DNA from: Akkermansiaceae bacterium
Lineage (GTDB): Bacteria; Verrucomicrobiota; Verrucomicrobiia; Verrucomicrobiales; Akkermansiaceae
DNA length: 8,882 nucleotides
Reading direction: 5' to 3'
Assembly: GCA_011524615.1 (NCBI GenBank)
Contig: WTJZ01000079.1
Location: forward strand, 1 to 8,882
A model generated the notes under the pieces. It did no database searches, had not been told where the DNA came from, and saw only the letters and a list, made by a program, of their open reading frames with translations. Made by a program: the position numbers and the translations under genes. The first letter of the stretch is position 1, and each line of letters starts with the position of its first letter. Below are positions 4,769 to 8,882 of this stretch, piece after piece.

Positions 4769-6241
4769 TTAGTCCTTTCTCTTTAACTGAGGGAAGAGAA
4801 CAACGTCACGAATCGTCGGAGCTCCAGTGAGAAGCATGATGAGACGGTCAATCCCGATTCCGATTCCACCTGCAGGAGGCATTCCGTGCTCCATTGCTTC
4901 AACGAAGTCTGTATCGGTAACCTGCTCTTCGCCTCCAGATTGCTCAGCGAAGCGGCGTGCCTGTACGATCGGGTCATTCAGTTCAGAGTAGCCAGGCGAG
5001 ATCTCTTGTCCATTGATGATGAGTTCATAGACGTCGATCACTGATGGGTCTTCTGGGTTCTCCTTAGCGAGTGGAATGAGCTTAGAGTCTACATGCGTCA
5101 CGAAGCATGGGTTAAAGGTGTGCTCCTCTACGAGCTTCTCGAATACATGTTGTGTGACTTCGTAGTCCTCCAGGTCTGCGCCGATCTCGACCTTGAGCTC
5201 CTTCTGCGCTTTTTCGCGACGAGCTTCTGCCGTGAGATCGAACCAATCATCACCTGCTACTTCCTTGATTAGGTCACGATATGGAGCACGCTTCCATGGA
5301 CGTGAGAGATCGATGGTGCGGTGAACGTTTCCGTCATCATCTTTGTGCTCGATCTTGAGAGTGCCAAAGAACTTCTCCGCGAGGTGGCAGACCATATCCT
5401 CGACCATATCAGCCATTTCCTCGAAGTCTGAGAACGCTGAATAAGCCTCGAGCATAGTGAACTCAGGGTTGTGACGACGGGAGATCCCTTCGTTACGGAA
5501 GTTACGGTTCAGCTCGAACACCTTCGTGAAGCCCCCTACGAGGAGACGCTTGAGGTGTAGCTCAGGAGCGATACGCATAGTGAGTGGCATGTCGAGAGCA
5601 TTGTGGTGCGTCTCGAATGGACGAGCTGCTGCACCACCTGCGACGTCATGGAGCATTGGAGTCTCTACTTCTAGATACCCCTTGCCGTGGAGATAGTTAC
5701 GGATCTCTGCGATGATCTGCGAGCGGAGGACGAAGAGATCAGCACTAGACTGATTAGACATCAGGTCTAGGTGACGCTTACGGTACTTTGTCTCACGGTC
5801 ATTGATTCCGTGCCACTTGTCCGGCATCGGACGCAGCGCCTTAGAGAGAACTGTGAGCTTCTCGGTCTTTACTGATGGCTCACCCTTACCGGTCGTAAAG
5901 GTTTCCCCCTCGATCCCTACCCAGTCACCTAGGTCTAGATTCTGGTAGGCTTCCCACTCGATCTCGGTGAGACCTTTCTTATTAAGGTAGATCTGGATAC
6001 GACCATGAACATCTCCGAGAGTAGCGAAGACCGACTTACCCATATCACGGATCGCGAGTAAACGACCCGCGATCTTAACCTTCTTCTCGTCTTCGAAGTT
6101 AGCCTTAAGATCACCAGGAGTGATCGTTGTCTCGAACTTGGCACCAAATGGGTCAAGACCGAGTTCCTTAAGCTTCTCTAGCTTCTCGCGACGTACTGCG
6201 ATCAACTCTGCTTCTGTTGACGTTGGGGTTTCGTTACTCAT
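4769..6241 (-). CDS. lysS: Lysyl-tRNA synthetase, class II
   Basis: A 490-residue cytoplasmic enzyme that charges tRNA-Lys with lysine using ATP. The N-terminal anticodon-binding OB fold spans about 54-130 (VKIAGRLLAIRDMGK, then FATLGDVHGRIQIYL). Catalytic-domain motif 1 is near 172-196 (LRSQIIAEIRNYLHGKGYLEV region). Next are GGAAARPFETHHNALDM (202-218), RIAPELHLKRLLVGG (223-237), motif 2 FRNEGISRRHNPEFTMLE (248-265), the lysine-pocket segment GQEISPGYSELNDP (411-424) and motif 3 GGIGIGIDRLIMLLTG (458-473). Length fits bacterial LysRS. The frame is open upstream to an ATG at 6391, but that would add a non-homologous 50-residue extension and overlap the divergent gene at 6360. The ATG at 6241 gives the usual short N-terminus (MSNETPTSTEAELIAVRREK) and is preferred. 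No Shine-Dalgarno sequence is present; TACAAT lies three bases before the ATG. It ends at the shared terminator. Confidence 0.95.
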   Translation of the reverse strand: MSNETPTSTEAELIAVRREKLEKLKELGLDPFGAKFETTITPGDLKANFEDEKKVKIAGRLLAIRDMGKSVFATLGDVHGRIQIYLNKKGLTEIEWEAYQNLDLGDWVGIEGETFTTGKGEPSVKTEKLTVLSKALRPMPDKWHGINDRETKYRKRHLDLMSNQSSADLFVLRSQIIAEIRNYLHGKGYLEVETPMLHDVAGGAAARPFETHHNALDMPLTMRIAPELHLKRLLVGGFTKVFELNRNFRNEGISRRHNPEFTMLEAYSAFSDFEEMADMVEDMVCHLAEKFFGTLKIEHKDDDGNVHRTIDLSRPWKRAPYRDLIKEVAGDDWFDLTAEARREKAQKELKVEIGADLEDYEVTQHVFEKLVEEHTFNPCFVTHVDSKLIPLAKENPEDPSVIDVYELIINGQEISPGYSELNDPIVQARRFAEQSGGEEQVTDTDFVEAMEHGMPPAGGIGIGIDRLIMLLTGAPTIRDVVLFPQLKRKD

Positions 6242-6359
6242 AAAATTGTAAATTTGAGGACTTAGAATGATCGTTGTGATATAGCTGGAAAGAATCTCAA
6301 GGAAAAACATTCTTTTTCTGTGCAACTCTGTATTAGTAAGGTTACTATCCCCCTCACTT
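6242..6359. promoter_or_regulatory. Divergent promoter region between lysS and the AsmA-like gene
   Basis: A 118-base AT-rich spacer. On the minus strand TACAAT is three bases before the lysS ATG. On the plus strand TACTAT (6343-6348) is 11 bases before the AsmA-like ATG; both look like -10 hexamers but lack clear -35 partners. An inverted repeat AAAGAAT (6289-6295) / ATTCTTT (6309-6315) lies between them and could be an operator, though 7 bp in AT-rich DNA may be chance. No T-box or other leader RNA is recognised ahead of lysS. Confidence 0.35.
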
Positions 6360-8843
6360 ATGGTTAACCCGTTCTGCAGATTCAAAGACACTGTTCTAGG
6401 AGTATTCTTCTCCTTGAGCTTTCTGATCTGTGTGACTGTCTATGTAGCGAACCGTATTGGCTTCTCTGGCGGAGCCACGGAACCCGTTGTTCAGATCCTG
6501 AAGAATAACTTCATCCACTCAGAGATCGGCAGTTACCGATATTCTCTCTGGGACGGCCTCGTCCTCTCTGATCTTCAGATCCTCAGCCGCGAGGACGACT
6601 CCAAGGTCTGTGCCACCTTTGATCGCATCGCAGTAAATATTGATCGCAAGGCTCTCATCAGAGGTAAATTCGACCCTGATTCTGCTACTATCTCTGGAGG
6701 AGAGGCTTGGATCGACCTCTATGATGCAGAGCAAAGCCGCATTCACTTGACCGAGTTAGAGTGCTTCGTTGATCTCTCAAGAGGGTATGACGTCGTGATC
6801 AAGACCTGTACTGGTAAGCTGAATGGCATCCCGATCAGTATCAATGCCGAGAGTCTCGGAATCATGCAGCCAAAGGATACTAAGACGAAGGTCGATATTC
6901 CTGAGGTCTTGAGAGCTATCTTCCTGCATATCTATCGGATCAAGTCAGCCCCAGGTAGTGATCTCGCCATCACCGTCGACCTCATCCATACCTATGGTGC
7001 GGAGAACGGACTCGACATCGATATCGACCTCTCAGGCCAAGCGTTCTCTTATAACGACCTTGCCTTCCAGTCGATCGATGCCCAGCTCGAGTATCGAGAT
7101 AAGACTCTCTTCGTTAATCGCCTCTATGCCACGGACGATACTGGAACCTTAGAAGCCTCCGGAACATACTATGTCCCTGACCGTATTGGGCAATATGAGG
7201 TGAACTCTACAACTAATCTCCAGAAGGTACTACGCAGCCTCTCGATCAATACCGTTGCAGGCAAGATTGTCTCCCCTCTGCCCCCTACCGTTACGGCTAA
7301 GGGCACCGTGACAGGAACGAAGCAGGCTTCGGGAGAAGTGACTTGGGAGGTCCAGACGCACGGCCACCTTACGGTTAATGAATTTCGAATCCTCGGAGGC
7401 GTCTTCTCAGAGATCGACACCGACTTCTCCTGGCGGAACGGGCAACTCTTCCTGAAGGGGATGAAGGTATCCCACCCGTCTGGAGAGATGACCGGTAAGC
7501 TGTTGCTCGACGCTGAGACTATTCGCTACCAGGTCACCTCCTCTCTTCCCCCATCTCTATATACCCCATTTACCAAGCCAGGAGGAATCCTCGCGAACAA
7601 TATCGATAAGACTACCTTTAACGAGCAGAGTGTCATCGACCTCACTCTGAAGGGGACCATGCAACGTAACAAGATCGACGAATGGGAGGCGTCGGGCTCC
7701 GTCGCACTACAGAACTTCTCCTACAATGGTGTTCCCATCAATAACGCCGAGTGCTCCTTTATCTTTACCCCACTGGAGGCACGTTTCACGGACCTCCAGA
7801 CATCCTTTGATTATAGTGAGTACCGCGTGACCTCTCATGTGGAGAGCCGCCCCTCATCTGGTTACCTACGGGCAGACCTCATTAGCTTTGATAATATCGA
7901 GCAAACGGTCAACATCAAGGAGCTCACGGGGCGCGCCTGGCCTGCACAGGTCGTGAACCTCTTCCATAAGCCTATCGCTAAGGCGATCTATAATACTGTC
8001 CACTTCACCGCCCCACCCCGCTTCAGAACATACGGTACCATTGGCCTCGAGGATAAGAGCTGGAAGACTAACCTCTATAACGTTATCGAATCCCCAACTG
8101 ACTTCTATTACGCTCTGCTCGGAAAGGACGTCCGCTTCTCTAATACTGATGGGGTTATTCGTATCATCAATAACGCGATCCAACTCCAAAAGCTCACCTC
8201 CTCAGCCCTGGGAGGCTCCCTAGAGGGAGAAATCACCGTGAACCCGATCAGTTCAAAGTACCCTGCAGGATACTACGCTGGTGAGTTCGTCTTTAACCAA
8301 GTCTCACTCTCCAAGATCGCAGACCGCTATGAGTTCGAGAACAAGACCTCCGGACATCTTACTGGTCGGAGTAGCTTCTCGGGCAAACCTGCTAATATCC
8401 GCTCCGTCAATGGAGAGGGCTTTATCGCTCTTGATGAGGCTGACATCTTCTACATTCCCGTATTTGGCCCCCTCTCTCCTATCATGAGCGGTATCCTCGG
8501 GCATAAGAAGACCAGTCACGAAAAGGTCAAAAGTGTCTCCGCGAGCTTCCAAATCGTCGACGGCAATGTTTATACCAATGACCTCACTTCCAACACCCCC
8601 TCTGCTAAGATCAAGGGCAACGGGATCATCGACCTAGAGAAGCAAGAGATCGACATCACCGTCAGAGCGAGTACCAAGGGATTACTCGGCCTCGTCACCC
8701 TCCCGCTTAAGCCTTTAGAGCAACTCCTCCAATTCCGCGGAACAGGCCCTGTCTCCGCTCCCACCTGGGCGAACTCCCCTTTCAAATCGACTCCTAAGTA
8801 CATCGGCGACACAGCTAAGAACAAGGCCATGATCGCGGAGTAG
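6360..8843 (+). CDS. AsmA-like envelope protein (large inner-membrane-anchored, periplasmic)
   Basis: An 827-residue protein with a single N-terminal membrane anchor (about 11-31, after the basic MVNPFCRFK) followed by a long periplasmic region. The start of the periplasmic part has the AsmA pattern SEIGSYRYSLWDGLVLSDLQI (54-74) and RIAVNIDRKALIRGKF (89-104). The middle is made of repeated short beta-strand segments. Residues from about 590 to 800 look like the AsmA-like C-terminal region: DGVIRIINNAIQL, LTSSALGGSLEGEITV, GEGFIALDEADIF, AKIKGNGIIDLEKQEIDITV and the FRGTGPVSAPTW end. AsmA/TamB/YhdP-type proteins form bridges between inner and outer membranes and are linked to phospholipid transport or outer-membrane integrity. 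This subgroup's cargo is unknown. It is divergent from lysS and shares an envelope theme with lpxK and the LolA-like gene. No Shine-Dalgarno sequence precedes the ATG at 6360, which is chosen for the basic-plus-hydrophobic N-terminus. Confidence 0.8.
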   Translation: MVNPFCRFKDTVLGVFFSLSFLICVTVYVANRIGFSGGATEPVVQILKNNFIHSEIGSYRYSLWDGLVLSDLQILSREDDSKVCATFDRIAVNIDRKALIRGKFDPDSATISGGEAWIDLYDAEQSRIHLTELECFVDLSRGYDVVIKTCTGKLNGIPISINAESLGIMQPKDTKTKVDIPEVLRAIFLHIYRIKSAPGSDLAITVDLIHTYGAENGLDIDIDLSGQAFSYNDLAFQSIDAQLEYRDKTLFVNRLYATDDTGTLEASGTYYVPDRIGQYEVNSTTNLQKVLRSLSINTVAGKIVSPLPPTVTAKGTVTGTKQASGEVTWEVQTHGHLTVNEFRILGGVFSEIDTDFSWRNGQLFLKGMKVSHPSGEMTGKLLLDAETIRYQVTSSLPPSLYTPFTKPGGILANNIDKTTFNEQSVIDLTLKGTMQRNKIDEWEASGSVALQNFSYNGVPINNAECSFIFTPLEARFTDLQTSFDYSEYRVTSHVESRPSSGYLRADLISFDNIEQTVNIKELTGRAWPAQVVNLFHKPIAKAIYNTVHFTAPPRFRTYGTIGLEDKSWKTNLYNVIESPTDFYYALLGKDVRFSNTDGVIRIINNAIQLQKLTSSALGGSLEGEITVNPISSKYPAGYYAGEFVFNQVSLSKIADRYEFENKTSGHLTGRSSFSGKPANIRSVNGEGFIALDEADIFYIPVFGPLSPIMSGILGHKKTSHEKVKSVSASFQIVDGNVYTNDLTSNTPSAKIKGNGIIDLEKQEIDITVRASTKGLLGLVTLPLKPLEQLLQFRGTGPVSAPTWANSPFKSTPKYIGDTAKNKAMIAE

Positions 8844-8882
8844 AGATTTCTGGCGCCATATGATAGATGGCTACCTCATGGA
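8844..8882. other. Tail after the AsmA-like gene
   Basis: Thirty-nine bases remain. A small inverted repeat GCCAT (8855-8859) / ATGGC (8867-8871) is present but has no T run, so it is not called a terminator. An ATG at 8878 could open a downstream gene, but too little sequence is left to judge. Confidence 0.3.

Noticed and set aside
6242..6391. A 50-residue N-terminal extension of LysRS using an ATG at 6391.
   Set aside because: LysRS normally begins close to the residue encoded at 6241. The extension has no resemblance to the family, and it would overlap the start of the divergent AsmA-like gene.
7866..8189. A 107-codon minus-strand frame and similar frames within the AsmA-like gene.
   Set aside because: Antisense shadows caused by strong codon bias in the AsmA-like gene; no independent start signals or recognisable motifs.
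1..8882. Abundance of the CTAG tetranucleotide, which is rare in many Proteobacteria.
   Set aside because: About 29 occurrences by eye against roughly 35 expected by chance at even base composition. It is simply not strongly depleted here and only weakly informative about lineage.
1..8882. Search for mobile elements, CRISPR repeats, attachment sites, tRNA or rRNA genes, and defence clusters.
   Set aside because: No long repeats, transposase or integrase motifs, regularly spaced repeats or cloverleaf-like sequences were seen on either strand.

Overview
The window looks like an ordinary chromosomal segment of a Gram-negative bacterium, most likely from the Verrucomicrobiota (class Verrucomicrobiae or close). 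This is inferred from protein flavour. The LpxK, LysRS and AsmA-like proteins carry local motifs (LDDGMQY, INGQEISPGYSELNDP) that I associate with that phylum, and LPS synthesis is present. GC content is moderate. None of the seven genes has a Shine-Dalgarno sequence before its start. No search was possible, so the phylum is a medium-confidence guess. I see no insertion sequence, integrase, CRISPR array, tRNA or rRNA.

Layout. Positions 1-422 (minus) are the 5' part of argD (arginine biosynthesis), cut by the window edge. Positions 423-759 are a gap with argD upstream DNA and the terminator of the next minus-strand gene. Positions 760-1335 (minus) encode a DUF937 protein with two internal repeats and a calcium-loop-like motif. 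Positions 1463-2446 (minus) encode an uncharacterised protein with a winged-helix-like N-terminus and a restriction-endonuclease-like but apparently degenerate C-terminus, resembling HrgA/COG2958. After a divergent 130-base promoter region, 2577-3287 (plus) encodes a secreted LolA-fold protein of the outer-membrane lipoprotein-sorting (TP_0789-like) type, and 3428-4645 (plus) is lpxK. A 123-base convergent spacer packed with hairpins, including a strong bidirectional terminator, separates lpxK from lysS (4769-6241, minus). Divergent from lysS, 6360-8843 (plus) encodes a large AsmA-like envelope protein. The window ends 39 bases later.

How the genes fit together. Three plus-strand genes (LolA-like protein, LpxK, AsmA-like protein) share an outer-membrane biogenesis theme: periplasmic lipid or lipoprotein handling, lipid A phosphorylation and inter-membrane lipid trafficking. 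The minus-strand genes are a mix of metabolism (argD), translation (lysS) and two proteins of unknown role. Terminators and large gaps suggest mostly single-gene transcription units.

I found no clear new multi-gene system. The items most worth checking are the HrgA-like protein, the hairpin cluster with a possible small RNA after lpxK, and the shared TAATAAA-N5-ATG start context that seems to stand in for Shine-Dalgarno sequences.
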